A DNA stretch of 64,000 nucleotides, taken from NCBI GenBank assembly GCA_037355855.1, contig CM074762.1:3100001-3164000 (forward strand). Direction: 5' to 3'. Position numbers and translations under genes: made by a program. This DNA is from Pseudo-nitzschia pungens. Its lineage: Eukaryota; Bacillariophyta; Bacillariophyceae; Bacillariales; Bacillariaceae. The notes below the pieces were generated by a model, which worked only from the letters and a program-made list of their open reading frames with translations, did not search any database and was not told where the DNA came from. Of the stretch, positions 1-10,252 are shown in pieces; the stretch's first letter is position 1, and every line of letters starts with the position of its first letter.

Positions 1-240
1 TACGTACCTTTTACTCGTACGAGCTACGAAGACAAGACCAAGATTCATATTGACAAAATTATTACCCCAAAGCAAGATTAAAAGATTTACCTACGTAGTA
101 AGGTACCAAGCAAAGGTTACGTACATTATTTTTTTGAGTAAAAAATACCCGTACCGTACTTTGTACAAACCAAACGTGCCTTGTGCCTTCATTATTCTCG
201 ATTCGTGGAATTTTAGAACGTACCGTACATCAACCAAAAT

Positions 241-1129
241 ATGAAATCAAACAGACTGTATCGAATGGGTTACCGCCAAATGGCCGCACCAACGCTCGAG
301 AACGAAGTCATGAGAAGAACAGAAGAAAATGACGAAGAAAATTATTTTGTGAAGTCAGATGATTCGTCCTCGGACGACAGCACCAACGATGTTGGTGGGA
401 ACGCAGAGAGCGTGAATACAGATCAGGCCGTGGGCGACAGCGACAACCTCGGGGACGACGCCGGTGGTTTAGGTTTAGAAGGTAATCACTGGCATTCCGT
501 CCGGTCCTCGTCCACTGCCACCAGAACCGCTGCCAACCCCGAGATCCAGACGCTGCCCCTCCACCTGCTAAACTTCAAACCGGCTGCCAATTGCATAGAC
601 GCCTCGTTTTCCCACGGCGAAGCTCTTCTTGATCCGGATGAAGACGGGCATTACGGTAATGAAGCACGGAAGGTCGAGGTGGTCCAAGTCGCTGAAGCGG
701 GTCCTGAAAATTCGCAAGGATAAGACCAAGGATAAGAGCGAGGATAAGAGTGAGCTAAAGAGCGAGGGTATATGCAATCTATTTCTAACCTGGGAACCGG
801 CCCAAGACGAGCCCCGCCGCCGCACCAAGAGGAGGCTTCCCCGACTCGATCTGACAACCTGCAGAGAGGTTCGTCACGCCCGAAGCGAGGATCCGGACCA
901 CAAAATGTACACGGGGACACCCATTCTGAGGAAAAAGTGTGCAACAGACAAAATCCGCAAATCCTTTTCGTTGATATTTCCCGAACGGACCGTGGACATA
1001 ACGTCAGAGACGGAAGATCAGTGCAGGCTATTGACGGCGGGATTTTCTGCGGTGTGTTACCGGCTCAAGGTAGAGGACAATCGCAACTTCACCAACAAAA
1101 CGACATTGTCAGCCTTTCAGGATCTATGA
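241..1129 (+). CDS. PH-domain protein, probably two exons
   Basis: Two open frames overlap here. The first (241-723) gives an acidic, low-complexity N-terminus (DDSSSDDS, then Asp/Gly-rich). The second opens at 599 and runs to 1129. Its start has the shape of a pleckstrin-homology domain: MKTGITVMKHGRSRWSK, then basic beta strands, a linker, and the late strand RKSFSLIFPERTVDITSETE before a terminal helix. PH domains of this kind bind phosphoinositides or protein partners at membranes. The frame change is best explained by an intron ending at about 598, where TTGCATAG follows a CTGCTAAAC branch-like sequence. The donor is unresolved; GT at about 391, 412, 430 or 499 would keep frame. Nothing after the PH fold is conserved, so the protein is short. 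PH call moderate, exon structure weak. Confidence 0.55.
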
Positions 1130-1758
1130 GTAAGGTTTACTGTTTACTAGCACTAGTAGTAACCTTACTCGCACCTACACTTTGGTCTAACAATTTTTTT
1201 AAAAAAAAAGGAGTGTAAGGTTGCCGTACCGGTATTGTCACCGTTATCCCGTACGAACTTGTACGAATTCATGCCCCTCCTGTTTTTGAGATGACAAGTC
1301 AGTAACAATAATTACCGTTAACCGTTAAAATAGTTTCGAGTACAAACTAAGATACTACACGTGTACACTTAATAGCTACTGCTTTACATTCCGTTAGTCG
1401 AACATACGTACGGTAAGGTTAGTCTTACGTTCAATTGTGAAACGTGTCTTCGCAATCGTGCAGTTCGTATGTCTGTTGTACGTAAAGTTGAAAAAAAAAC
1501 GAAGTAAGTTTACGAGGACTTCATAATACAGTAATATTATGTGCGCGCACGCCTTGGCAACGTCACTTGGAACATCAATCAACCCTCTCCGCTCAAAAAG
1601 CAACTGAGAAGAAACGAAAACAACGAAGCGCTACTGAAGAAACATGCCCTCGTCGTTCACATTCCACATTGACGAATCGTTCTCTCCTTCATTTGAGTTT
1701 ATTCTTTTGTGGAACTAATATTTTCAATTCGGATAGTGTAAGCAGTAAGAAGTCTAAT
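1130..1758. other. Intergenic, AT-rich
   Basis: Holds the GTAAGGTTA/TACCGGTA-type words common between genes in this window and poly-A/T runs near 1195-1210 and 1490-1500. No gene seen. Confidence 0.5.
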
Positions 1759-2232
1759 ATGTCAAAGATACAATCAACAATTCTTCTTGCCCTCAGCTTG
1801 ACGACTCCGGTTTCGTCGTTTTCACCAACAGAGATTGGGAAAAAAGCTCTCGTCTGCAGCAGCGTTTGCAGAATGTCTTCCCCGGACGGAGGAGAAGAAG
1901 AACCCCGCCTTGTTTTGGGCGACATGGAAAAAGAGATGCAGAGCGTCCGAGCTTCATCCGGTGTCGACTTTGATTTTGGAGCCATCGATTATCTGGCCAA
2001 CGCCAAGGCCCGAGCCGCGGCCCAGGTAGAAAGCAACAATAATGTTGCGGGGGACGAGGATTGGGCGAACCTTGCCGAAGAAAAGAAGGAACAATACGGT
2101 GAAATCGATGACTGGGAAAATTCGATGAAAGAAGCAGGCAATGCCGACAGCCAGATTCTCATGTTTACCGAACCTCCGGCCGAAGGCGAGGATGGCGAGG
2201 GTGACGACGAACCCAAGCTACTGCTGTTTTAG
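1759..2232 (+). CDS. Small acidic plastid-targeted protein
   Basis: Encodes 157 residues from the ATG at 1759; the longer frame upstream (1567) lacks an ATG before a good signal peptide. Residues 1-20 form a hydrophobic signal peptide followed by VSSFSP, the Phe-centred bipartite import motif (ASAFAP type) of diatom plastid preproteins, so the product is probably imported across the four plastid membranes. The mature part is small and very acidic: RLVLGDMEKEMQSV, FDFGAIDYLANAKARA, a Glu/Asp-rich stretch and a hydrophobic end, PKLLLF. I recognise no family and see no catalytic motif. The FDFGAIDYLANAKAR helix looks like the likeliest conserved element. The gene stands alone, with about 2.6 kb to the next coding region. 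Confidence 0.72.
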   Translation: MSKIQSTILLALSLTTPVSSFSPTEIGKKALVCSSVCRMSSPDGGEEEPRLVLGDMEKEMQSVRASSGVDFDFGAIDYLANAKARAAAQVESNNNVAGDEDWANLAEEKKEQYGEIDDWENSMKEAGNADSQILMFTEPPAEGEDGEGDDEPKLLLF

Positions 2233-4102
2233 AACGAAGTGGGAGACTCCAAACAATTTTAAGCCGAGTCGAGTACCTGGCTAGGTCAAGCCTTCGTCCT
2301 CGCTGAAGAAACAAGAAGATCGAATCGAATGGAAAGCGCAAATTCGGTACTCATTCAATGAAGTGCGTGAACCTTTGCCAGTACTCATTTCCGAAACGAA
2401 CAATATCGGTTTAAGAATAAGTTTTTCTCGTCCCGCAAGTGGCAACCTTCCGTCGAATCAAGAGTCAGTCAATCTCCAACAAACTATGCTATATTAATGG
2501 AATATTGGTTGCCAAGCGATAGGGGGGTAAACGACTCAGAATCAGCGTCTACTTTGAGTGTCTTGCCCTGACCCCTATCATATTATCATAAGAAGATAGT
2601 ACCAAGATCATGCAATACACCCATAGCACAATATATGCTTGAAAAACCAATTCGAAGTGTGTAGCAATGATGATTTGAATCATATCCATTTGCCTTCAAG
2701 GATAGCTCTGGCCAAGAAGTATCACCTTTAATGTTCTCAATCTCTCGAGTATCATTGCTATGATTCATTTTTAGTCCAACTGTTCTTGGACTCTTAGTAG
2801 CAAATCTCTGCTTCCAAACTCTCATCAATAGTGACTCACAATACTGCTGCTATGAAGATGTTCAAGAAGATGCTTTGGAGGATGCTAAGGCCCCTGGTGT
2901 GTAGGGACCACTGTCCCAGGGCTACATGCTTAGACCTCCAGTAAACGCCTACAAGGTTCTAGTAGTAGGCTGTGTGCAAGGTAGCAGGCTTAGCAACAGG
3001 CTTCGTGAGCAACTGGTATAACAGGCTGCTGTGGGATGCTACCGGCCTGTGTGCTGGGTCCTTTGTGTAGGATCTGTACTAGTAAGGTTACCGGATACCT
3101 AGCGATAGCATCCCTAGCATACTATAGCATACAGGGTTAAGGTTGGTCTAGCCACGAATAAAAGGGTAAAGTACAAAGTAAGAAGGTTACTGATGCTACT
3201 ACCGGTACCCCTGCTGAAGGTCAATAAGTACAATGGGTACTAGAACCAGATACCCAGCCCTTCAGGTAGCACACAAGCATCTTAGCGATCGCGCTAGCTG
3301 TCAAAAGCAAGCACACGAATGAATAATTCTACGCCACTTCAAGACAGCAAGCGCTGTGACAAATAGGGAGCTGAGCTCAGCTCAGCTCAGCTCACTCTTT
3401 CTTCTGTTATCTTTTACTACCTTACTTTGTAAAAATTAAGCGCCTATTGCCCTGCCCTTACGATCGCTGATTCCTCCTTTGTACCTCTATTAGTATGGGA
3501 GTATGATCTTGTAGTATCTGCGTGTATGCAATAGTAGCGCTTGAACAGGATCCATTGTAGACTCACTGTTTGCCAGCACTCAGCGCATTACTGTTGGTGT
3601 TGCTCTCTATTGCCGACGGGCAAATATCATCCTTACACTGCACTACTACTAGTATCCTACTATCTTCTTTCCCAAAAATGATGAATAATCAAAGGAGTGG
3701 AACCATTCACTGCAACAAGCGCTGATGTGAAATACAATAATATGTAACAACCTGTGTTATTGCAGTGAGACAAAGCGAATGCCAGACCCAATTGTATCTG
3801 AATAGAATGTTGTGGTGGTGATTTTGGAAAATCAATGAGAAGACAGTAATTACCGTACCGGTAGTAATCATGTTGTTGTTTGAAGTTGACGTGCCGTGCC
3901 CTTGGCAGGCCCTTCCTGAAAATTGGGTAAGGTTAAGGTTACCGTACGAGGTTGGTGTTTGCGCCAAACAAAATGAAGATGATCTCGAAAAAAAGAAGGA
4001 ACCTGAATGACGAAACGCATGCATACCTTAGTCTTCACGTTGAAAAGCATTTTTTGTTTTCAGTATTGCAGTTACAATTAAGGGTGTTGCAACCGCCAAA
4101 AA
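2233..4102. other. Long intergenic region
   Basis: No convincing gene. An 80-codon open frame on the minus strand (2586-2828) has no family resemblance. A short (AGCTC)n run lies near 3370-3394. From about 2870 to 3660 composition is less AT-rich than the flanks and rich in GGCTTAG/TAGCAGGCT-like words; I could not assign it. GTAAGGTTAAGGTTACC words occur near 3926-3945. Confidence 0.4.
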
Positions 4103-4206
4103 GTATACTACAAAATTCCTATCAGCTGTCCCCGGTTCTACATCCCCAACTACTACTTGTTTCTTCGGAAGCCGGGAACACAGCTGATAGGAATTCCGTA
4201 GTATAC
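4103..4206. mobile_element. CAGCTG-type MITE, copy 1
   Basis: A 104-bp near-palindrome. The left end, TACTACAAAATTCCTATCAG, is mirrored on the right by CTGATAGGAATTCCGTAGTA, around a short unique centre (near CATCCCCAACTACTACTTG). TA occurs at both junctions (GTATA|CTAC ... GTAG|TATAC), consistent with a TA target-site duplication. Five more copies with these termini are listed below. No coding capacity. Confidence 0.88.
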
Positions 4207-4858
4207 GTTGATCTAGTTTTTACTCGATAATTTCGAACGATTGATAATTAAGATTACTACTAGTAGTTACAGTGTACTTCGTGCTTCGTATTATGTTGAA
4301 CAGTTCATGTTGGTATGGTTAACTTAAGATTTACCCTCTCATACTACGGTATGGAAAAAATTGCAGCGCGGCAGAGACGAAACATACGGTACAAAAAAAA
4401 CTTGTAATCACCACGCTGCACCTTCAACAAGAACGCAAAAATCAATAAAGATTAAAAAACGGCAGCACAAGCAACAAGCGTACCGTACGGTCAGGACTTT
4501 TCCTTTTGTTGCACAACCAAAGCCACAACAAAGATAACTCTGTTGCAAACCCTACCGCAAATGAGAACCCAATCTCAACGCGTGCATCAGCATGAGAATC
4601 AGCACCTATCATTATCCTACGGTCTCTCCGGGAACGCGGTGGGGCGAGCTCCACTGCAGATGGTCCGAGAAGCGACATCCTTGAGACAGGCACCAGCGCC
4701 GCGTGAGAAGAAGACCTCGCGCAACTCGGAACCCTCCATTTCCCTCCGGAGAGATTGCCGGAAACAAATGAACGTGTCCGCAGTCCGCGGCGGAAAGATC
4801 TACGAAAAGGCGTCGAGCCGAAGAGTCCGCAACCGGGACGCGCTCGAAAAGAGCGGAG
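4207..4858. other. Intergenic / possible 5' region of the next gene
   Basis: AT-rich to about 4540, then GC-richer. Open frames run on both strands through 4543-5070, but none resembles a protein; they probably reflect 5' UTR of the gene starting at 4859. An exon in this stretch cannot be excluded. Confidence 0.35.
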
Positions 4859-6223
4859 ATGCGGAAACGGCCGTGGCCCTTGGAAGCTGGAGTCGGAAAC
4901 GCTCGGAGCAATCCCAATCCACAACCACAACAACAACAACAACAATCATTAAACAAACAACGGCGACGAGGACGGTCCCCGAATCGGATTTCCCGCCGCA
5001 TGCCAGAGGTGGGAGACCTGGAAGCCCAGTTTGCCCAAAAATCCTTTTCCAGGAGTGCCATGATTCGTGACGGATTGAAGCGGATGCGACGACAGGAAAT
5101 GGCGCAACCCCGAAGGCACGCCGTTACGGCGAGTGTTGCCAACATGACGCAGAAGAAGACCAACAGAAAACCCAGGACCAGAAACATGGTGCTGCCGTCT
5201 CACTTGCAGCGAGCGCAGCAGCGTCGCGCACTCCACGCCTCGCAGCTCACCGGTCTCGAGCGGCAAACCAGCACGACCCGGAGGCCCCAGGGGACCCTTC
5301 CGAACGGGTCGGCGCCGAAGGCTCCGGTGTCACTGCGGACCGCCGCTGCATCCAACGATCAAGCCTTTGCAGCGAACGTGTCGGCCAAGATAAGTGGTCT
5401 CTTGGACAGTGACAACGAGAGCGTCAACTCGGATCCCGAGGAGGAAGGCGACGAATTCTATTTTATGGGTGATGATGGCAACGCCCAATCCCACACGCAT
5501 GGGATGGGGGACTCTTTTACCATCGACAGCGACAGTGGTTGTAGCTCCGACAGCAGTGAACAATGTACAGAAAATGGCAAGAGAAACAGAAAAAAAAGGA
5601 AACGCACGAAGAAGAGCAACCAGCAAACCAAACCAATAGCATCCAAAACACCTACTCAGAAGACGGGAGCGTCAACCAACGCATCCACACAGTCGTTGCC
5701 TGCAGAGGCTGTCGCATCAGCAGCGACACCAGTATCGAAAGTCACAGTTGCACCACCAAATAATATCAAACAAGAGTTTATCGATCTGACGAACGACGAC
5801 GTCTGTGTAAAGAATGAGCCGGAAACGACACAAACCACGACCCCGTCTCCGTCTCCAGCAGAAAACAGCAGCAGCAGCAGCAGCCACGCGTCCGTCACTC
5901 AATTTCTGCTGGACGAGGGCATTGGACGAAATGCCGATCGACACGAAATGGAAGGCTATGCCACCGAGTTTCTCCGGTTGGGCTTGCATTCAAAATCAAT
6001 GATCCGGGATGCCCTCCTGGACAAGCATTACGTCCCGGATCCCGAGCCGGTGGTGCGCGAGTGGGCATGGATGAAGGACTTTCACAAAAATGTGTTTTTG
6101 AACTGGATCCGGAGGCAATTGGGAACGCAACGACCGCAAACAAATGAAGAACCGGACACGGGCTGTAGCGATAGTCTGCGGAGACAGCCTCACTGCGGTC
6201 GCAGACCAAGCTTCGATTTGTGA
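4859..6223 (+). CDS. Nuclear-type protein with SUMO-interaction motif and SAM-like C-terminus
   Basis: 454 residues from the first in-frame ATG (4859); a later Met (MPEVGDLEAQ) could also serve. Layout: PQPQQQQQQ near residue 25, a basic region (about 30-110), an acidic Ser/Asp patch (about 180-235) and a strong basic nuclear-localisation-like run, KRNRKKRKRTKK. Then comes EFIDLTNDD, a textbook SUMO-interacting motif with an acidic tail, flanked by IKQE and VKNE, both psi-K-x-E sumoylation sites. The last ~90 residues (VTQFLLDEGIG to LNWIRRQLG) fit a helical SAM-like module: TEFLRLGLHSKSMIRDAL, then EWAWMKDFHKNVFLNW. Inference: a chromatin or transcription-associated protein under SUMO control. 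No DNA-binding fold or enzyme motif is visible. A Ser run from AGC repeats lies near 5860-5885. Confidence 0.75.
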   Translation: MRKRPWPLEAGVGNARSNPNPQPQQQQQQSLNKQRRRGRSPNRISRRMPEVGDLEAQFAQKSFSRSAMIRDGLKRMRRQEMAQPRRHAVTASVANMTQKKTNRKPRTRNMVLPSHLQRAQQRRALHASQLTGLERQTSTTRRPQGTLPNGSAPKAPVSLRTAAASNDQAFAANVSAKISGLLDSDNESVNSDPEEEGDEFYFMGDDGNAQSHTHGMGDSFTIDSDSGCSSDSSEQCTENGKRNRKKRKRTKKSNQQTKPIASKTPTQKTGASTNASTQSLPAEAVASAATPVSKVTVAPPNNIKQEFIDLTNDDVCVKNEPETTQTTTPSPSPAENSSSSSSHASVTQFLLDEGIGRNADRHEMEGYATEFLRLGLHSKSMIRDALLDKHYVPDPEPVVREWAWMKDFHKNVFLNWIRRQLGTQRPQTNEEPDTGCSDSLRRQPHCGRRPSFDL

Positions 6224-6933
6224 CTTGCTTGGAAAGTACCATCCGAGCGTTTGTCGGGGATTGGTGCGTACCGGATTCTCGATTGTGCGCTACCTCCCCT
6301 TAACCAAACCCTGATCATCCATCCGATGACGCCTTCCGTGAATTGCGGGGAACTGCTATAATTCTGTAATTTGTCTCAAAACGGAACGCAAAAGCTTGTG
6401 GCACGGAAAATTAGATTGATTCATTCAACGAATCAGTGCTCGGAGCTTCATATTCATACTTTAGCGTCATACAGTATTACCCCAATGAAAACGCTCGTAG
6501 TAACCTTAGTCCGTAATTACTGACTGCTACGTCGTACGAAGATGAAGTGGCCCCTTTAACAAGTCGTGGTTGAACACACTTACGCATACACATATTGAAT
6601 ATAGAGTTCAATTCTCAGCGGGACCCATTCTTGCACCGACACCAATCCTTCAGTAGCGCGTGTAATGAAAGCAAGTTCATTTCCAATAATCATCTTTTAT
6701 TGTTTGTGTATTTATAAATTTATTGAACTTATTTATTGAGTACAACAATAGAGTTGCTTTGTGGTCGTGGTGAGCATAAAAAAGAGTGCGAACAGATATA
6801 AAGGACAAATGCAACTTGTCGAAAAGCGTTCTCTTCGTCTTCCCAAGGACTCCTTCGGGAACCCATCGAGAGAATGTGAAGAATCGTGAGTTGTTATGCA
6901 CGACAGTCGCCGGTGAGACTGATTTGGTACAGA
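6224..6933. other. Intergenic between convergent genes
   Basis: 3' flanks of the genes ending at 6223 (+) and 6934 (-). AT-rich; no gene seen. Confidence 0.45.
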
Positions 6934-8484
6934 TTAGTCGACACGATGGACCCGCAGCCTTCTCCTCCGCGTCGATTTGGCCTTCGCTACCTTGGTCGAT
7001 TTCGTTGCTTTTTCTGACTTGAGCCCGTCAAAACTTGCTTTCGAAACCTTGAGTGATTTGTCGGTGGTGGCCTCCGATTTGCTGCTCTTGTAGGACTTCG
7101 TTGACAATCCCTTCATGGCCTTGGCCACCTTCCCCGTCTTCTCCACCTTGGATCGGAGGAACGCTCGATTTCCGCCGTCCTCGGTTTCCAGCTTCATTGC
7201 CGTCAGGGGCATCGACATGGACATATCGACCAGATCCGACATTCTGAATTCCATCATGGTCCTCATCAGTTCGGATGATCCCATGTCCATCGACATCGAC
7301 ATTGACAAGTCCATAGACATCGCAATGGGTGCAATTGTCGGAGGAACAATGGGAGCTTCGGTTGGAGGAACAACGGGTGCTTCGGTTGGAGGAACAACGG
7401 GAGCTTCTGTTGGTGGAACAACGGGAGCTTCTGTTGGAGGAACAACGGGAACTTCTGTTGGAGGAACAACGGGAGCTTTTGTTGGAGGAACAACAGGGGC
7501 TTCTGTTGGAGGAACAACGGGAGCTTCGGTTGGAGGAACGACGGGAGCTTCTGTTGGAGGAACTACAGGAGCTTCGGTTGGAGGAACGACGGGAGCTTCG
7601 GTTGGAGGAACAACGGGAGCTTCGGTTGGAGGAACAACGGGAGCTTCGGTTGGAGGAACAACGGGAGCTTCGGTTGGTGGAACAACGGGAGCTTCGGTTG
7701 GTGGAACAACGGGAGCTTCTGTTGGAGGAACGACGGGGGCTTCTGTTGGAGGAACAACGGGAGCTTCGGTTGGAGGAACAACGGGAGCTGCCGTTGGTTC
7801 GTCCGTTGTTACAGCTGCTGAGGGACAGAATTCGGGAGAGGGCGGTTCCAAACTTACCTGGAGCACAAGGAGAGCGTCGCAAAACATGAGATACACAATC
7901 TTACAATCTTCCTTTTGGCTTGGACAAGTCGATCACACGAGAAAACTTACGAACTCAGTCCATCCCGCACTTTGGCCGTCAACAAGTGTCGGGTATTCGT
8001 CGCAAATGTTCGTGTAGGCAACGGCGAAGAAATTCACAATGGGTTGCCCTGCAGCGTTGCGTGCGAAAATATTCAATTGAATCACTTTTGGAATCTCTGT
8101 GTTGTCATCTTCCTCAACAATTGAAGCATATTCGAATACGTCTCCATCCACAAAAGTACCAGTGATGTTTTGTTGCGACAACACCTCAAAACGTTGTCCT
8201 AGTTCCAGAACATCTACATACTGGACCTCAACGGGGACCAAGTCTGTTATGTTCTGATTCTCGTCGCCAAAAGGACTGATCTGACAAAATGTTGCGGAAA
8301 TCGCTCCGTTTCGTTCAACATTTACTGGTGGACACGTCAAGGAGAAATCGAACAGGAAACTATATTTGGAAGGAGAGCACGCACAGAGGTCTTGTGCTGT
8401 GGCTCGTCCCAACCACAAGGAGGCGGCCACAAGCAAAAGCATCACCGAAGATGTGTGGGTTCGTTGTTGTCGCGATCTCGCCAT
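6934..8484 (-). CDS. Secreted silaffin-like protein with PVVPPTEA repeats (two exons)
   Basis: Exon 1 (8484 to about 7951) starts with a clear signal peptide (MLLLVAASLWLGRATAQ) and a Cys-containing globular part (LCACSPSKYSFLFDF, CPPVNVERNG, TNICDEYPTL) of about 150 residues. A 93-bp GT-AG intron (7950-7858) keeps frame. Exon 2 encodes about 20 tandem octapeptides of the form APVVPPTE. It then has MDLSMSMSMDMG and VDMSMSMPLT, and a basic tail dense in Lys separated by two residues (GKVAKAMKGLSTKSYKSSKS, KATKSTKVAKAKS), ending RRRRLRVHRVD. The signal peptide, SMSM and KxxK tracts are features of diatom extracellular and biosilica-associated proteins; in silaffins, Lys/Ser clusters are modified to polyamines and phosphates. 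Inference: a cell-wall or silica-matrix protein. I do not recognise the N-terminal domain. Confidence 0.82.
7327..7800 (-). repeat. Coding minisatellite (24-bp unit) in the silaffin-like gene
   Basis: About 20 head-to-tail copies of a 24-bp unit encoding APVVPPTE, differing mostly at silent positions (GGAGGAACAACG and close variants on the plus strand). The regularity also opens long spurious frames on the plus strand. Confidence 0.9.
7858..7950 (-). other. Intron of the silaffin-like gene
   Basis: The donor reads TTC|GTAAGTTTTCTCG and the acceptor TTGTGCTCCAG|GTAAGTTTGG on the coding strand. The junction is phase 0 and joins ...GWTEF to VSLEPPSPEF. The eight bases GTAAGTTT occur both at the donor and immediately after the acceptor, forming a direct repeat across the intron. 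Confidence 0.8.
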
Positions 8485-9213
8485 CGTGTGCTACTCTTCA
8501 ATTCCGATTTCCACTTGCAATGTGTCCGACTAGTGGGATCAGTGATCAGAAGGCCTCTGGTTTTCTTTTAAGTATGTCGTGACTTCCGACGATGTGTTCC
8601 AAGCAAGTCACACAGTATTGTACCCGGTGCTAGTACTTGTCTTCTACCAATTGTGCTGTTGAATGTCACTGCGGGAAGCGTTTTGCATATAATATTGTGA
8701 GCGGCTGAGGGCCAATTACATCGTTTCCAAATTCGAGAAATTCGGCTGGACCAAAAATTCAAGTCTCAAAAATTTGGGTCAGTAAAGTGACTCGACTTGC
8801 TAAGTATTTGAGTGAGGCTATAATGAGAAGAGATAATGATGATACTCCGAATCCACGCGTACATCGACGAACGGAGAATGAACGGAAGTAATGTGGAATT
8901 TTTGTCGAAGTAAGGTTTTAATGCGCGCTCCAGACTTTGTGACTCATGCACGTATCCGTTTCAGAGTACTTTGTCCGCAACTCGCAGTCGTACCGATTCT
9001 TACACGGGTTTCAATCATTTTTTCTGTGTCAAGAATTGTATCAACCTAAATACTGCAAGGCTTAACCTTACCGTAGAAGAAAAGTCTTTTTCTGTTTAGC
9101 ACAGGAAGTGTCACTGTGCCAGTCTTCGAGCGCTCTAAAAGACGAAGTAACCTTACCGTATGCAACGGCAAGCAAGTCCAAAGATTCCTCTGTCATTAGT
9201 TTTTAGAGTATAC
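8485..9213. other. Intergenic / upstream of the silaffin-like gene
   Basis: The promoter of the minus-strand gene must lie here. No other gene seen; CCTTACCGTA words at 9065 and 9155. Confidence 0.4.
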
Positions 9214-10252
9214 TACGGGTTTAGTGTGCAAAGGGATCGCGTCACCGTAGAAAACAGTACATTTTCTACATCGCGTCAGCGGGTCTATTTACGCCTAAAA
9301 AAACGAGTGGTCTCAGCGTCTGTCTGCCCACCATAATTTCGATCGATAGAGGTTCGAAATACCGTAGAGGTTCGCGAATTTCGATTTGAATTTCGATTTC
9401 GATCACTTTTTTTTGCTCCGATCACGTTTTATTTGCAACACTAATAACAAAGGCATGTCTCTCTGTAACAAATAGACCACTTTAAACTATTAGATCGATC
9501 CACAAATTGGAGGGCTTCTCCTTCTTTATATAATAGAGCTCTTCGAAGCGTTCCTGTTCGATTCGACGCAGAGGGGACCGAGATATTAATTTTCGCCGTA
9601 GTTTCAGGTGTTTTTGCTTGCTGTTTCTTGGGGGGAGTGTACTCAGTCTACAGTTTGATTCTCGAAAACGACTCGTCCAATCGATCCGCAAATTGGAGGC
9701 CTTGTCTATCTTGATATAATAGAGCTGTTCGAAGCGTTCCTGTCCGAATCGACGCAGAGGGGACCGAGATATCAATTTTCGCCGTAGTTTGGACTGGGGT
9801 AGTTTTTCGATCGAAAAAAAGACGCGATTTTGCTGCTGCTTTGCCAGTTCCTTGCTCCCAAGCGAACGCTCCAATCGGTTCGAAACTTGCAGGTCCCCTT
9901 CCTCTGATACTGTAGATGGAGCCCCTGTAGTATCAGAATTAAGCTGGCGTTGGTTATGGAGATAGAGGGGGTGTGACAACTCTTAGTGCTGTGGTTGTTG
10001 AAATGGAGTTTTTTTCGAATTTTTGACCTTATTTTGTGGCCCGGTGTAAGAAAAGGCCAGGCGCGCAATATAAGTCATGTTGGGTACCTATCGAAAGCTC
10101 GTGACCTTGCCATTTCTGTCATCGGGTATAAATTAGTGTCCAACGTGTTGTCTTAGAGTGATTAGAGATACCAAAAACAGAGGACCTTTCGATGTGGCTG
10201 GGGCTCATAACCTGTCCACGAAAACGGGGTCCCTTTGCACACTAAACCCGTA
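9214..10252. mobile_element. 1.04-kb TIR element, non-autonomous
   Basis: A 23-bp perfect inverted repeat bounds this segment: TACGGGTTTAGTGTGCAAAG at 9214 and its complement ending at 10252. TA sits at both outer edges, so a TA target duplication (Tc1/mariner-like) is possible. Inside there is a minus-strand open frame (9482-9979) with an internal duplication: RRKLISRSPLRRxxQERFEx(L)YYIK occurs twice, about 185 bp apart. No transposase motif is visible. The interior is also rich in TTTCGATTTCGAT words near 9360-9410. Confidence 0.75.

Noticed and set aside
7115..8017. 300-codon plus-strand frame rich in GASVGGTT
   Set aside because: Antisense of the APVVPPTE minisatellite; the minus strand has the signal peptide, intron and conserved architecture.
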